From Pseudaeromonas aegiceratis (GTDB taxonomy: Bacteria; Pseudomonadota; Gammaproteobacteria; Enterobacterales; Aeromonadaceae), in NCBI RefSeq assembly GCF_046254905.1, contig NZ_CP158016.1, forward strand, positions 62,001 to 126,000: a stretch of DNA of 64,000 nt, given 5' to 3'. The notes under the pieces were generated by a model that saw only the letters and a program-made list of their open reading frames with translations, did not search any database and was not told where the DNA came from. A program made the position numbers and the translations under genes. Positions 18,566-26,978 of this stretch are shown here, piece after piece; within the stretch, counting starts at the first letter, position 1, and the number at the start of each line of letters is the position of its first letter.

Positions 18566-18922
18566 ATGGATGCACCCACCACCCTTATCGTGATTGCGCT
18601 GGTTGCCTGGGCGATGCAGATCTGTCTGGGGCTGCTGCAGCTCAAGGCGTTTAACCGCATGCTGCAGCAGATGAGCCTCAAGGGCATTGTGAAAATCGGC
18701 AAGACCTCGTCCCGCTGGCGACCACGCACCCTGGTGGTGCTGGCCCATGACGCCAACGGGGTGATCGTGGACGCCAGGACCATGCGCGGCCTGACGGTGT
18801 TCACCCGGCCCAAGCCGCTGAGCGAGCTGGTGCATGCCCGGCTGCCGCTGAGTGACCACTGTCTGGCGACCCTGGATGCGCCGGTGCGCGAGGCACTTGT
18901 TTGCGCTTTATCAACTAAGTGA
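18566..18922 (+). CDS. gutM: Glucitol operon activator GutM
   Basis: 118 residues from the ATG at 18566, with GTGAGG seven bases upstream; the GTG at 18554 would overlap that ribosome site. The protein has an N-terminal hydrophobic segment (LIVIALVAWAMQICLGLLQL) and the family block KIGKTSSRWRPRTLVVLAHDANGVIVDARTMRGLTVF. In E. coli, GutM activates the srl operon; how a membrane-anchored protein does so is not settled. Confidence 0.88.
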   Translation: MDAPTTLIVIALVAWAMQICLGLLQLKAFNRMLQQMSLKGIVKIGKTSSRWRPRTLVVLAHDANGVIVDARTMRGLTVFTRPKPLSELVHARLPLSDHCLATLDAPVREALVCALSTK

Positions 18923-18942
18923 AGGTTGCTGGCTGCGGTTTG

Positions 18943-18957
18943 TTTTCAATTTGAAAA
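18943..18957. promoter_or_regulatory. Palindrome before srlR, candidate SrlR operator
   Basis: TTTTCAA-T-TTGAAAA is a perfect 7-bp dyad in the gutM-srlR gap. Related half-motifs occur upstream of srlA at 15106 and 15137. DeoR-family repressors often bind such A/T-flanked TTTC/GAAA dyads. The assignment is inference. Confidence 0.4.
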
Positions 18958-19003
18958 AAAGGCGGTACATTTTCGAACCTAACATCGTCATCAAGGATCT
19001 GGT

Positions 19004-19768
19004 ATGTCAGTTGAAGCTCGCCGTGAAAGTCTGGTCCAGTATCTGCGCGAGCATGGCAGGACGTCGGTCAACGCGCTGGCGGATCACTTCAACATCACGG
19101 GGGCGACGGTGCGCAGTGACTTGCGCTACCTGGAGCAGTCCCAGCGGGTGATCCGGCGATATGGCGGGGCCGAGGTATTCACCAATGCCCAGCTGGAAGA
19201 CCACACCATGGATGAGAAGACCAACCTCAACCTCAGCATCAAGCAACGGATCGGCGCCCTGGCCGCCAGCCTGGTACAGGACGGCGAGTCCATCATCCTC
19301 GACAGTGGCAGCACCACGCTGCAGATGGTGCCCTGGCTCGCCGGCCGGGTCGCCCTCAAGCTGATGACCAACAGCCTGCACATCATGAATGAGGCGGCGG
19401 CGTTGGACAGCAATATCACCCTGCTGATGCCCGGCGGTACCTATCGCCGGCATTCGGCCTCCTTTCACGGCAGCCAGGCGGAGCAGGCTTTCCAGGTGTT
19501 CAGTTTCGACAAGCTGTTCATCGGGGCTGACGGCTTCGATGTCACCCAGGGCACCACCACCTTCAACGAAGCCTATGCGGTGAGCCGAGCCATGTGCAGC
19601 TCGGCCCGCCAGGTGGTGGTGGTCACCGACTCCAGCAAGTTCGGCCGTCGCACCCCCAACGTGGTGGTGCCCATCGACAAGATAGATATCGTCATCACAG
19701 ATGCCGGCCTCAGTACGGAGGATAAGGCCGCCCTGGAGCAACATGGCATCCAGGTGATGCTGGTATGA
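19004..19768 (+). CDS. srlR: DeoR-family sorbitol operon repressor
   Basis: 254 residues. The N-terminal helix-turn-helix (RRESLVQYLREHGRTSVNALADHFNITGATVRSDLRYLE, residues 5-43) is DeoR type; the rest is a sugar-phosphate-binding DeoRC domain with ILDSGSTTLQM and the conserved IGADGFD block. It likely represses srlA onwards until a sorbitol-derived inducer binds. Confidence 0.9.
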   Translation: MSVEARRESLVQYLREHGRTSVNALADHFNITGATVRSDLRYLEQSQRVIRRYGGAEVFTNAQLEDHTMDEKTNLNLSIKQRIGALAASLVQDGESIILDSGSTTLQMVPWLAGRVALKLMTNSLHIMNEAAALDSNITLLMPGGTYRRHSASFHGSQAEQAFQVFSFDKLFIGADGFDVTQGTTTFNEAYAVSRAMCSSARQVVVVTDSSKFGRRTPNVVVPIDKIDIVITDAGLSTEDKAALEQHGIQVMLV

Positions 19769-19802
19769 CAATCCGGCCGGCCATTTCAGACAGGTTGTAA
19801 CC

Positions 19803-20768
19803 ATGCAAGAACAGATCAGAGGCTATGCGCTGGACACCCTCAGCGTCGAGCTGGCGGAGGCCAGCAGTTTGGTCGATCGGGTGGGGGATGGGTTTGTGGG
19901 GGCCTGTCAGGCCATCCTGGCCTGTCGGGGCAAGGTGGTGGTGACGGGCATCGGCAAGTCCGGTCACATCGGCAAGAAGATCGCCGCCACCCTGGCATCG
20001 ACCGGCTCGCCGGCGTTTTTCGTCCATCCCGCCGAGGCGCTGCACGGCGATCTGGGCATGATAAGCCAAGGGGATCTGGTGCTCATGATCTCCAACTCCG
20101 GCGAGGCGCAGGAGTTCAAGACCATGCTGCCGCTCATCAAGCGCAAGACGGTGCAGGTGATCGGCTTTACCGGGCGGGCGGACTCCTTTCTCGCCAAGCA
20201 GGCCGACTTTCTGGTGGACATAGGTGCGCGGCAGGAGGCTTGTCCCCTGGGGCTGGCACCGACCTCCAGTACCCTCAACACCCTGATGATGGGGGATGCC
20301 CTGGCGATTGCCGCCATGCAGGTGCGCCAGTTCGATGAGCAGGACTACGCCGTCTCCCACCCCGGCGGCAGCCTGGGGGCCCGGCTGTTGCTGCGCAACA
20401 GCGACCTGCTGGAGTCGGGGGCCTATCTGCCCCTGTGCCCGGCGGACACGCCCCTGAAGGAGGCCATCCTGATCCTCAGCCGCGGCGGCTGCGGTCTGCT
20501 GCTGGTGGGGGCGGTGGATGCGCCCCTGGTGGGGGTGTTCACCGATGGCGATTTACGCCGTGCCTTGGAGCGGGACCTGCCCATGACGACCCCGCTGGCC
20601 GAGTTGATGACCCGCTCCCCCGTGGTCGCCCAACCGGACGAGCTGGCCGCCGAAACTCTGGCCCGGCTGCACCAACACAACATCACGGCGCTGCCGGTGG
20701 TGGATGAGCGGCAGCATCCCCTGGGGCTGCTGGGGATCCACCAGATCTACCGCGCCGGGCTGCGTTAA
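19803..20768 (+). CDS. gutQ: Arabinose-5-phosphate isomerase
   Basis: 321 residues. A SIS sugar-isomerase domain (about 35-165; VVTGIGKSGHIGKKIAATLASTGSPAFFVHPAEALHGDLGM begins near residue 43) is followed by two CBS domains (about 205-320). GutQ/KdsD enzymes interconvert ribulose-5-phosphate and arabinose-5-phosphate, the first step toward Kdo of lipopolysaccharide. Last gene of the srl operon, as in E. coli. Confidence 0.92.
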   Translation: MQEQIRGYALDTLSVELAEASSLVDRVGDGFVGACQAILACRGKVVVTGIGKSGHIGKKIAATLASTGSPAFFVHPAEALHGDLGMISQGDLVLMISNSGEAQEFKTMLPLIKRKTVQVIGFTGRADSFLAKQADFLVDIGARQEACPLGLAPTSSTLNTLMMGDALAIAAMQVRQFDEQDYAVSHPGGSLGARLLLRNSDLLESGAYLPLCPADTPLKEAILILSRGGCGLLLVGAVDAPLVGVFTDGDLRRALERDLPMTTPLAELMTRSPVVAQPDELAAETLARLHQHNITALPVVDERQHPLGLLGIHQIYRAGLR

Positions 20769-20786
20769 GCGCACGTGACGGCAATA

Positions 20787-20817
20787 AAAAAAGCCGCCTC
20801 AATGAGGCGGCTTTTTT
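20787..20817. terminator. Bidirectional terminator between gutQ and pgi
   Basis: 14-base arms containing GCCGCCTC/GAGGCGGC around an AAT loop, flanked by A-runs on the left and T-runs on the right, so it can stop transcription from both strands. It serves gutQ (+) and pgi (-). Confidence 0.93.
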
Positions 20818-20861
20818 GTCTTGGAGGTCACCGGCCGGCTGGCCGGTGAAGGGTCCGATGC

Positions 20862-22508
20862 TTACTTCCAGGCCTTCCAGGTGTTGATCAGGCCGTTGGT
20901 GGAGCAGTCGTGGCTGCTGACGGTTTCGCTGGTGTTCAGCTCCGGCAGTATCTTGTTGGCCAGCTGCTTGCCCAGCTCCACGCCCCATTGGTCGAAGGAG
21001 AAGATGTTCCAGATGGCGCCTTGCACGAAAATCTTGTGTTCGTACATGGCGATCAGGGCACCCAGGGTTTCCGGGGTCAGCTTCTTGAACAGTATGCTGT
21101 TGGTGGGACGGTTGCCTTCGAATACCTTGAAGGGCACCAGGTCCTTGACCTGCTCCAGGGTCTTGCCGGCGGCGACGAACTCGGCTTCCACCTGTTCCTT
21201 GCTCTTGCCGAAGGCCAGGGCCTCGGTCTGGGCGAAGAAGTTGGCCAGCAGCTTGGGATGGTGATCGCCAATCGGGTTGTGGCTGATGGCCGGGGCCAGG
21301 AAGTCGCTGGGGATCAGCTTGGTGCCCTGGTGGATCAGCTGGTAGAAGGCGTGTTGGCCGTTGGTGCCCGGCTCACCCCAGATGATGGGGCCGGTCTGGT
21401 AGTCCACCGGGTTGCCATTGCGATCCACGAACTTGCCGTTGGACTCCATGTTGCCCTGCTGGAAGTAGGCAGCGAAGCGGTGCATGTACTGATCGTAGGG
21501 CAGGATGGTTTCGGTTTCGGCACCGTAGAAGTTGTTGTACCAGATCCCGATCAGGGCCAGCAGCACAGGGATGTTCTGGGCGAAGTCGGTGGTGGCGAAG
21601 TGCTTGTCCATCTCGAAGGCGCCGCGTTGCAGGGCATCGAAGTTGTCGAAGCCGACAGACAGGGCGATGGGCATGCCGATGGCAGACCAGGAGGAGTAAC
21701 GACCGCCGACCCAGTCCCAGAATTCGAACATGTTATTGGTGTCGATGCCGAACTCGGCCACGGCCTTGCCATTGGTGGACAGGGCGGCGAAGTGCTTGGC
21801 CACGTGGGCCTTGTCACCGGCATGCTTGAGGAACCAGTCGCGGGCGGTGTGCGCGTTGGTCATGGTTTCCTGGGTGGTGAAGGTCTTGGAGGCCACCAGG
21901 AACAGGGTGGTTTCGGGATCGACCTGCTTCAGGGTCTCGGCGATGTGGGTACCGTCCACGTTGGAGACGAAGTGCATCTGCAGGTGGTTCTTGTAAGGGC
22001 GCAGGGCCTCACAGATCATCACGGGGCCCAGGTCGGAACCGCCGATACCGATGTTGACCACGTGCTGGATGGGCTTGCCGGTGTAGCCCTTCCACTCGCC
22101 ACCGATGACCTTCTCGCAGAAGCCCTTGATCTTGGCCAGCACGGCCTTCACTTCCGGCATCACATCCTTGCCATCAACCTTGATCTCACGGTCGGCCTTG
22201 TTACGCAGCGCCACGTGCAGCACGGCGCGACCCTCGGTCTGGTTGATCTTCTCGCCGTTGAACATGGCGTCGATGGCACCGGCCAGATCGGTTTCCTTGG
22301 CCAGGTCGATGAGCAGATCCAGGGTTTCCTGGGTGATCAAGTTTTTGGAGTAGTCCACCAGAACGTCAGCGCCGAAGGTGGTGGAAAACTTGTCAAAACG
22401 GGCCGGATCGGCCGCGAACAGTTGCTTGAGCTGGCGATCCTTGTTGGCGGCGAAGTGAGCTTCCAGCGCTTTCCAGGCCTTGGTCTGGGTCGGATTGATG
22501 TTTTTCAT
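20862..22508 (-). CDS. pgi: Glucose-6-phosphate isomerase
   Basis: 548 residues, the normal length. Family signatures are visible: HVVNIGIGGSDLGPVMICEAL, the active-site region VGGRYSSWSAIGMPIAL and the C-terminal FDQWGVELGKQLANKI. It interconverts glucose-6-phosphate and fructose-6-phosphate, so it connects to the product of the srl pathway. Single gene, diverging from trpS2. Confidence 0.96.
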   Translation of the reverse strand: MKNINPTQTKAWKALEAHFAANKDRQLKQLFAADPARFDKFSTTFGADVLVDYSKNLITQETLDLLIDLAKETDLAGAIDAMFNGEKINQTEGRAVLHVALRNKADREIKVDGKDVMPEVKAVLAKIKGFCEKVIGGEWKGYTGKPIQHVVNIGIGGSDLGPVMICEALRPYKNHLQMHFVSNVDGTHIAETLKQVDPETTLFLVASKTFTTQETMTNAHTARDWFLKHAGDKAHVAKHFAALSTNGKAVAEFGIDTNNMFEFWDWVGGRYSSWSAIGMPIALSVGFDNFDALQRGAFEMDKHFATTDFAQNIPVLLALIGIWYNNFYGAETETILPYDQYMHRFAAYFQQGNMESNGKFVDRNGNPVDYQTGPIIWGEPGTNGQHAFYQLIHQGTKLIPSDFLAPAISHNPIGDHHPKLLANFFAQTEALAFGKSKEQVEAEFVAAGKTLEQVKDLVPFKVFEGNRPTNSILFKKLTPETLGALIAMYEHKIFVQGAIWNIFSFDQWGVELGKQLANKILPELNTSETVSSHDCSTNGLINTWKAWK

Positions 22509-22685
22509 CGGTTTAAGTTCCTAAGAGTCGAGGGTTAAAACCTGTGGTCCCGGGCACACCCAGCCCGGGCGAAACCGGCGATAGTTTACACGTTTTTGTC
22601 GCCGGATCCGCAATGCTGCGGCCTCCCTCACCCTTGGCGGGATTCTTTCTTGATCCCGCGCAGGTTGCGGGTGTAGCGTGGGCCC

Positions 22686-22739
22686 ATGCAAATGCAACCT
22701 GGTTTCTCCTCATCCTCTGCGTGGTGGCGCCGCTTCTAG
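22686..22739 (+). CDS. Candidate Trp-codon leader peptide of trpS2
   Basis: A 17-codon reading frame, MQMQPGFSSSSAWWRRF, with two adjacent TGG Trp codons (22722-22727) followed shortly by TAG. A second in-frame ATG at 22692 would give 15 residues. The tandem rare codons immediately before competing hairpins are the hallmark of ribosome-mediated attenuation. The ribosome-binding site is weak (GTGGGC), so expression needs proof, but the match with a tryptophanyl-tRNA synthetase gene downstream makes chance unlikely. Confidence 0.7.
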   Translation: MQMQPGFSSSSAWWRRF

Positions 22740-22804
22740 CGGCGGCCAGGAGAATCCACACCCGATTTTCATTCATGCCGCCAATCCGGGCGGCATCTTT
22801 ATTT
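22728..22804 (+). promoter_or_regulatory. Trp attenuator controlling trpS2
   Basis: Arm 1 (CGCCGC, 22728-22733) pairs with arm 2 (GCGGCG, 22739-22744). Arm 2 can instead pair through GGCGGC (22741-22746) with arm 3 (GCCGCC, 22777-22782). Arm 3 otherwise forms an 8-bp terminator stem ATGCCGCC/GGCGGCAT (22775-22782 with 22789-22796), followed by CTTTATTT. A ribosome stalled on the Trp codons would cover arm 1, favour 2:3 and let transcription reach trpS2. Confidence 0.68.
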
Positions 22805-22842
22805 GGGCTCGGATTGGCGCCGTTAGTGTCAAGGAGACAGAC

Positions 22843-23844
22843 ATGCGTCAAACCATTCTCACCGGGGATCGTCCCACCGGTCCTCTGCATCTGGGTCACT
22901 ACGTCGGCTCATTGCGCCAGCGGGTCGAGCTGCAGGCGCTGCACGACCAGACGGTGCTGGTGGCGGATCTGCAGGGCCTCACCGACAACGGCCACAACCC
23001 GGCCAAGATCAGCGAGAACATACTCAACGTGGTGGCGGACTATCTGGCGGTGGGCATAGATCCGGCCAAGACCACCCTCTGCCTGCAATCGGCCCTGCCG
23101 GCCCTCTCCGAGCTGACCCTATACTACCTCAACCTGGTGACCGTCTCCCGCCTGGAGCGCAATCCCACGGTGAAGAGCGAGATCGCCCAGAAGGGCTTTG
23201 AGCGCTCGCTGCCGGCGGGCTTTCTCACCTACCCGGTGAGCCAGGCGGCGGACATCACCGCCTTCAGTGCCAACCTGGTGCCGGTGGGGGACGACCAGCT
23301 GCCGATGATCGAGCAGACCAACGAGATAGTGCGGGCCTTCAACCGCATCGTCGGTACCCCCGTGCTCACCGAGTGCCAGGCCATGCTGGGTAAGGTGAGC
23401 CGGCTGCCCGGCATAGACGGCCAGGCCAAGATGTCCAAGTCACTGGGCAACGGCATCACGCTAGGTGCGCCGGCGGACGAGGTGCAGGCGGCGGTGATGA
23501 AGATGTACACGGACCCCAACCACCTGAGGGTCAACGATCCGGGGCAGGTGGAAGGCAACGTGGTGTTCAGCTACCTGGATGCCTTCTGCGCCGACGAGGC
23601 GCGGGTGAGCGAGCTCAAGGCCCACTACCAGCGCGGCGGCCTGGGGGACGTGGTGTTGAAACGCCTGCTCAATGACGAGCTGCAGACCTTGCTGGAGCCG
23701 ATCCGTGCCCGGCGGGCGGCCTATCTGGCGGACAAGGGCGAGCTGGTCCGGGTGCTGCAACAGGGCACGGACAGGGCGCGGGTTGTGACGGGGGACCTGG
23801 TGGCCCGGGTGCGGCGGGCCCTGGGGCTGGCGTTGCTGGTCTAG
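22843..23844 (+). CDS. trpS: Tryptophanyl-tRNA synthetase (divergent type II)
   Basis: 333 residues from the ATG after AAGGAGA; the longer upstream frame overlaps the attenuator and is rejected. Class I synthetase motifs: GDRPTGPLHLGHYVGSL in place of HIGH, and KMSKSLGN as the KMSKS loop. The DRPTGxLHLGHY signature and the shorter C-terminal part fit the group often found as a second TrpRS copy. It charges tRNA-Trp. Whether a standard trpS exists elsewhere cannot be seen. Confidence 0.92.
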   Translation: MRQTILTGDRPTGPLHLGHYVGSLRQRVELQALHDQTVLVADLQGLTDNGHNPAKISENILNVVADYLAVGIDPAKTTLCLQSALPALSELTLYYLNLVTVSRLERNPTVKSEIAQKGFERSLPAGFLTYPVSQAADITAFSANLVPVGDDQLPMIEQTNEIVRAFNRIVGTPVLTECQAMLGKVSRLPGIDGQAKMSKSLGNGITLGAPADEVQAAVMKMYTDPNHLRVNDPGQVEGNVVFSYLDAFCADEARVSELKAHYQRGGLGDVVLKRLLNDELQTLLEPIRARRAAYLADKGELVRVLQQGTDRARVVTGDLVARVRRALGLALLV

Positions 23845-23915
23845 CCCGCCGGCAGAAAACAGGAACAAAAGGCCGGCCCGACCTAGGATCACTCTAGGGT
23901 GTCTGAGGTGAGGGC

Positions 23916-25196
23916 ATGACCATGTGGCGCTGCTTGGTTTGCTGGCTGTGGTGGCTGAGCTGCCTGCCCGCCTGGGGGCAGGGCAGTTACTGGCAGTTGC
24001 AGGTGCAGGGCGCCATCGGTCCCGGCGTGGCCCTGTATGTGAGTGAGGAGTTGGCCGCCGCGGCCCGCGCCGAACCCAGGCCCGAGCTGGTGCTGCTGTT
24101 GCTGGATACCCCGGGGGGCCTGAGCGAGTCGATGCGCAGCATCAACCAGGCCATCCTGGCCTCTCCGGTGCCTGTGGTCACCTATGTGGCCCCTCAGGGG
24201 GCCAGGGCCGCCTCCGCCGGTACCTACATCCTCTATGCCAGCCACGTGGCCGCCATGGCCCCCGCCACCCACCTGGGGGCCGCCACCCCGGTCATGATAG
24301 GCCCCCCCGGCAGCCCGCCGCCGGCGGATACGCCGGCCAAGACCCCCAGCCAGGCCGATACCCTGGCCCACAAGCAGCTCAACGATGCCCTGGCCTATAT
24401 CCACAGCCTGGCCCAACTGCGTGGGCGCAATGCCCAGTGGGCCGAGCGGGCGGTGCGTGATGCCGCCACCCTCACCGCCGAGCAGGCCCTTGCCGAGGGG
24501 GTCATAGATCTGATTGCCCAGGATGTGCCGGATCTGCTGCGCCAGCTGGATGGCCGCACCGTTCTGCTGGCCGAGGGCACCCGGCGGCTGGCCAGCCAGG
24601 AGCTGGTCCCTCGGTTGCGCCACCCCGACTGGCGCATGCAGTTTCTCACCGCCATCTCGGATCCCAATATCGCCTACCTGCTGCTGGGGCTCTACGCCCT
24701 GCAGCTGCTGCCCCTCAACTATACCGGCCTGGCCCTGCTGTTGCTGGGGCTGGTGCTGCTGGTGGTGGAGGCCCTGCTGCCGAGCTTCGGCCTGGTGGGG
24801 GTGGGCGGCCTGCTCGCCTTCGTGCTGGGTTCCGTGCTGCTGTTTGACAGCGCCGATGCGGTCTACCGGGTGGCCTGGCCGCTGATCGCCGCCTGCGCGG
24901 CCAGCGCCGTGCTGCTGATGCTGGTGGTGCTGCGGATGGTGTGGCGCCAGCGGCGCGGCGGCCTGGTCTCCGGCACCGATGGCATGCTGGGGCAGCCGGC
25001 ACGGGTGCTGGGGACCTGGCAGGACGAGGGGCGGGTACAGTGGGGTGGGGAGAGTTGGCAGGCGCGCTGCGCCGTGCCGTTGCGGGCCGGTCAGCGGGTC
25101 CGGATCCTGGCGGTGGAGGGCCTGCGGCTGACTGTGGCCCCCTGGCCGGAGGCGGAGCCGCCTTCGCACCATTCATCTGATGAGGAGAGACGCTGA
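23916..25196 (+). CDS. nfeD: NfeD family membrane serine protease
   Basis: 426 residues: signal sequence, an exported ClpP-like domain with the presumed nucleophile Ser100 in ARAASAGTY and a Lys (about 153) for a Ser-Lys dyad, four membrane helices (about 240-345), then a soluble OB-type NfeD domain (GTDGMLGQPARVLGTW). Full-length long NfeD proteins are thought to cleave slipin/stomatin partners. It overlaps the slipin gene by 1 nt, the usual pairing. Confidence 0.9.
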   Translation: MTMWRCLVCWLWWLSCLPAWGQGSYWQLQVQGAIGPGVALYVSEELAAAARAEPRPELVLLLLDTPGGLSESMRSINQAILASPVPVVTYVAPQGARAASAGTYILYASHVAAMAPATHLGAATPVMIGPPGSPPPADTPAKTPSQADTLAHKQLNDALAYIHSLAQLRGRNAQWAERAVRDAATLTAEQALAEGVIDLIAQDVPDLLRQLDGRTVLLAEGTRRLASQELVPRLRHPDWRMQFLTAISDPNIAYLLLGLYALQLLPLNYTGLALLLLGLVLLVVEALLPSFGLVGVGGLLAFVLGSVLLFDSADAVYRVAWPLIAACAASAVLLMLVVLRMVWRQRRGGLVSGTDGMLGQPARVLGTWQDEGRVQWGGESWQARCAVPLRAGQRVRILAVEGLRLTVAPWPEAEPPSHHSSDEERR

Positions 25197-25963
25197 TGTT
25201 GGCATTGAACCTGTTCCCGCTGCTGCTGACCGTGCTGCTGCTCGGTCTGCTGATCAGCACCTTTCGCATCCTGCGCGAATACGAGCGCGGGGTTATCTTC
25301 TTGTTGGGCCGCTTCTACCGGGTCAAGGGGCCCGGGCTCATCATAGTGGTGCCCTTCATCCAACAGATGGTGCGGGTGGATCTGCGCATCGTCACCATGG
25401 ACGTGCCCAGTCAGGACGTCATCTCCCGGGACAACGTCACCATCAAGGTCAACGCTGTGGTCTACTTCCGGGTGGTGGATCCCCAGAAGGCCATCATCAA
25501 CGTGGAGCACTACCTGGAGGCCACCAGCCAGCTGGCCCAGACCACTTTGCGTTCCGTGCTGGGGCAGCATGAGCTGGATGCCCTGCTGGCGGAGCGGGAG
25601 GCCCTCAATGCCCACCTGCAGAAAATCCTGGATCAAGGCACCGACAACTGGGGCATCAAGGTGGCCAACGTGGAGATCAAGCATGTGGATCTGGATGATT
25701 CCATGATCCGGGCCATCGCCCGTCAGGCCGAGGCCGAGCGGGTGCGGCGGGCCAAGGTGATCCACGCCCTGGGCGAGGTGGAGGCGTCGCAGAAGCTGGT
25801 GGAGGCGGCGGCCACCCTGGCCGGCCAGCCCCAGGCCATCCAGCTGCGCTACCTGCAGACCCTCACCGAGATCTCCGGCGATAACAGCAAGATCATCGTC
25901 TTTCCCCTGCCGCTGGATCTGATGAAGACCCTGATGTCGGCCGGCAACAAGGACGCCGGCTAG
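25196..25963 (+). CDS. Slipin (stomatin/SPFH family) membrane protein
   Basis: 255 residues: one N-terminal membrane segment, then an SPFH domain (REYERGVIFLLGRFYRVKGPGLIIVVPFIQ, VVYFRVVDPQKAIINVEHY) and a coiled region (RQAEAERVRRAKVIHALGEVEAS). It probably forms large rings in the inner membrane and is the expected substrate or partner of the NfeD protease directly upstream. Confidence 0.92.
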   Translation: MLALNLFPLLLTVLLLGLLISTFRILREYERGVIFLLGRFYRVKGPGLIIVVPFIQQMVRVDLRIVTMDVPSQDVISRDNVTIKVNAVVYFRVVDPQKAIINVEHYLEATSQLAQTTLRSVLGQHELDALLAEREALNAHLQKILDQGTDNWGIKVANVEIKHVDLDDSMIRAIARQAEAERVRRAKVIHALGEVEASQKLVEAAATLAGQPQAIQLRYLQTLTEISGDNSKIIVFPLPLDLMKTLMSAGNKDAG

Positions 25964-26031
25964 GGACGAACCGCCTGGCGTAAGGGCTGGATTTCGCCGC
26001 GATGGGATCTAGGTCGGGGGGAGTGCGGCGC

Positions 26032-26367
26032 CTAGCGCTGCCGGTCGAAGGATTGCACCTCGCCGAAGCGGGCCGCCAGGGTCGTGATCTGATTGTCCGA
26101 GTGGCTGGCCACCGCCATGGCGGCGCAGAAGCTGGACTGCTGGGCATATGCCAGCCGGGCCTGATCGATGCGCCGCTCGGCCTGCCTGCGAACCTGGGCG
26201 TTGGCGCTGGCATCGGAGAAGTTGGCCTGCTGGGCCAACATCCACTGCACAAACTGCTGCCGGCAGCGGCCTTCGTCCCCTGGCTGTGCGGCCTGGCTGG
26301 GACCAGGCAGGGCGCCGAACAAGGCACAGAGTAACAACAGCCGTGTGGGTCGGGATCTGGGTTGCAT
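26032..26367 (-). CDS. Small secreted protein, paralogue A
   Basis: 111 residues from the MQPRSRPTRL start, with a signal peptide ending SQAA. The mature part is alpha-helical with two Cys (CRQQF and SSFCAAMAVA) placed for a disulfide and the run VRRQAERRIDQARLAYAQQSSFC. It is clearly paralogous to the next gene (same Cys spacing, RRQAERNIDRVRAAYAQDSSFCGAMAVA), which supports this frame over the overlapping ones. Function unknown. Confidence 0.6.
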   Translation of the reverse strand: MQPRSRPTRLLLLCALFGALPGPSQAAQPGDEGRCRQQFVQWMLAQQANFSDASANAQVRRQAERRIDQARLAYAQQSSFCAAMAVASHSDNQITTLAARFGEVQSFDRQR

Positions 26368-26530
26368 CGCTGGGCTCGTCGGGTCTGAACAGAGGGGAGA
26401 CGTTGCGCGCAAGACGCAACGGGAAGGCGGCGTTATACGAGTTGCGTTTGCTTAGCGCAAGTGACGAAGTGTTAGCCGAGAGCAAGCCGCTGAGTCGTAA
26501 TGAAAAATTGTTGGCAGGGAGAGGGGGCCG

Positions 26531-26860
26531 CTAATGGCGAAACGCCTGGCTGAAGGCCTGGATCTCGCCCTGATGGGCGCTTAGCTCGCCGGTGAAGGGC
26601 GGCTGGCGGGCGGCCACCGCCATGGCGCCGCAGAAGCTGCTGTCCTGGGCGTAGGCGGCCCGCACCCTGTCTATGTTGCGCTCGGCCTGGCGACGGGAGC
26701 GCACGCTGGCCGCGCGATCGGCAAAGTGTACCTGCTGCACCACCATCCAGCGGATAAAGCTCGCCTTGCAGGCGTCCTCATCGGCCTGCGCGGCGGACTC
26801 GACCAGACAGCACCACAGGCTCACGAACAACAGCCAGCATAGGGGTCGTAATGCGTTCAT
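26531..26860 (-). CDS. Small secreted protein, paralogue B
   Basis: 109 residues with signal peptide (cleavage about residue 26, AQA). Two Cys and the shared core RSRRQAERNIDRVRAAYAQDSSFCGAMAVA show that it and its downstream neighbour arose by duplication. The tails after the second Cys differ. No known domain recognised; probably periplasmic. Confidence 0.65.
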   Translation of the reverse strand: MNALRPLCWLLFVSLWCCLVESAAQADEDACKASFIRWMVVQQVHFADRAASVRSRRQAERNIDRVRAAYAQDSSFCGAMAVAARQPPFTGELSAHQGEIQAFSQAFRH

Positions 26861-26978
26861 CTACCACCAAGATTGCCGAAACAAGAGGGGGCGGCCCGGC
26901 GGGCGTCCCAAGTTCGTCCTTTATAAAAATCCCGGTGTAAGCTGGCAAGTCATTGTATGTAAAGGAAAGTTAATCCTG

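Noticed and set aside
22678..22842. N-terminal extension of trpS2 to 22678
   Set aside because: The extension overlaps the leader peptide and attenuator, and the conserved protein begins at MRQTILTGDRPTG with a good ribosome site.
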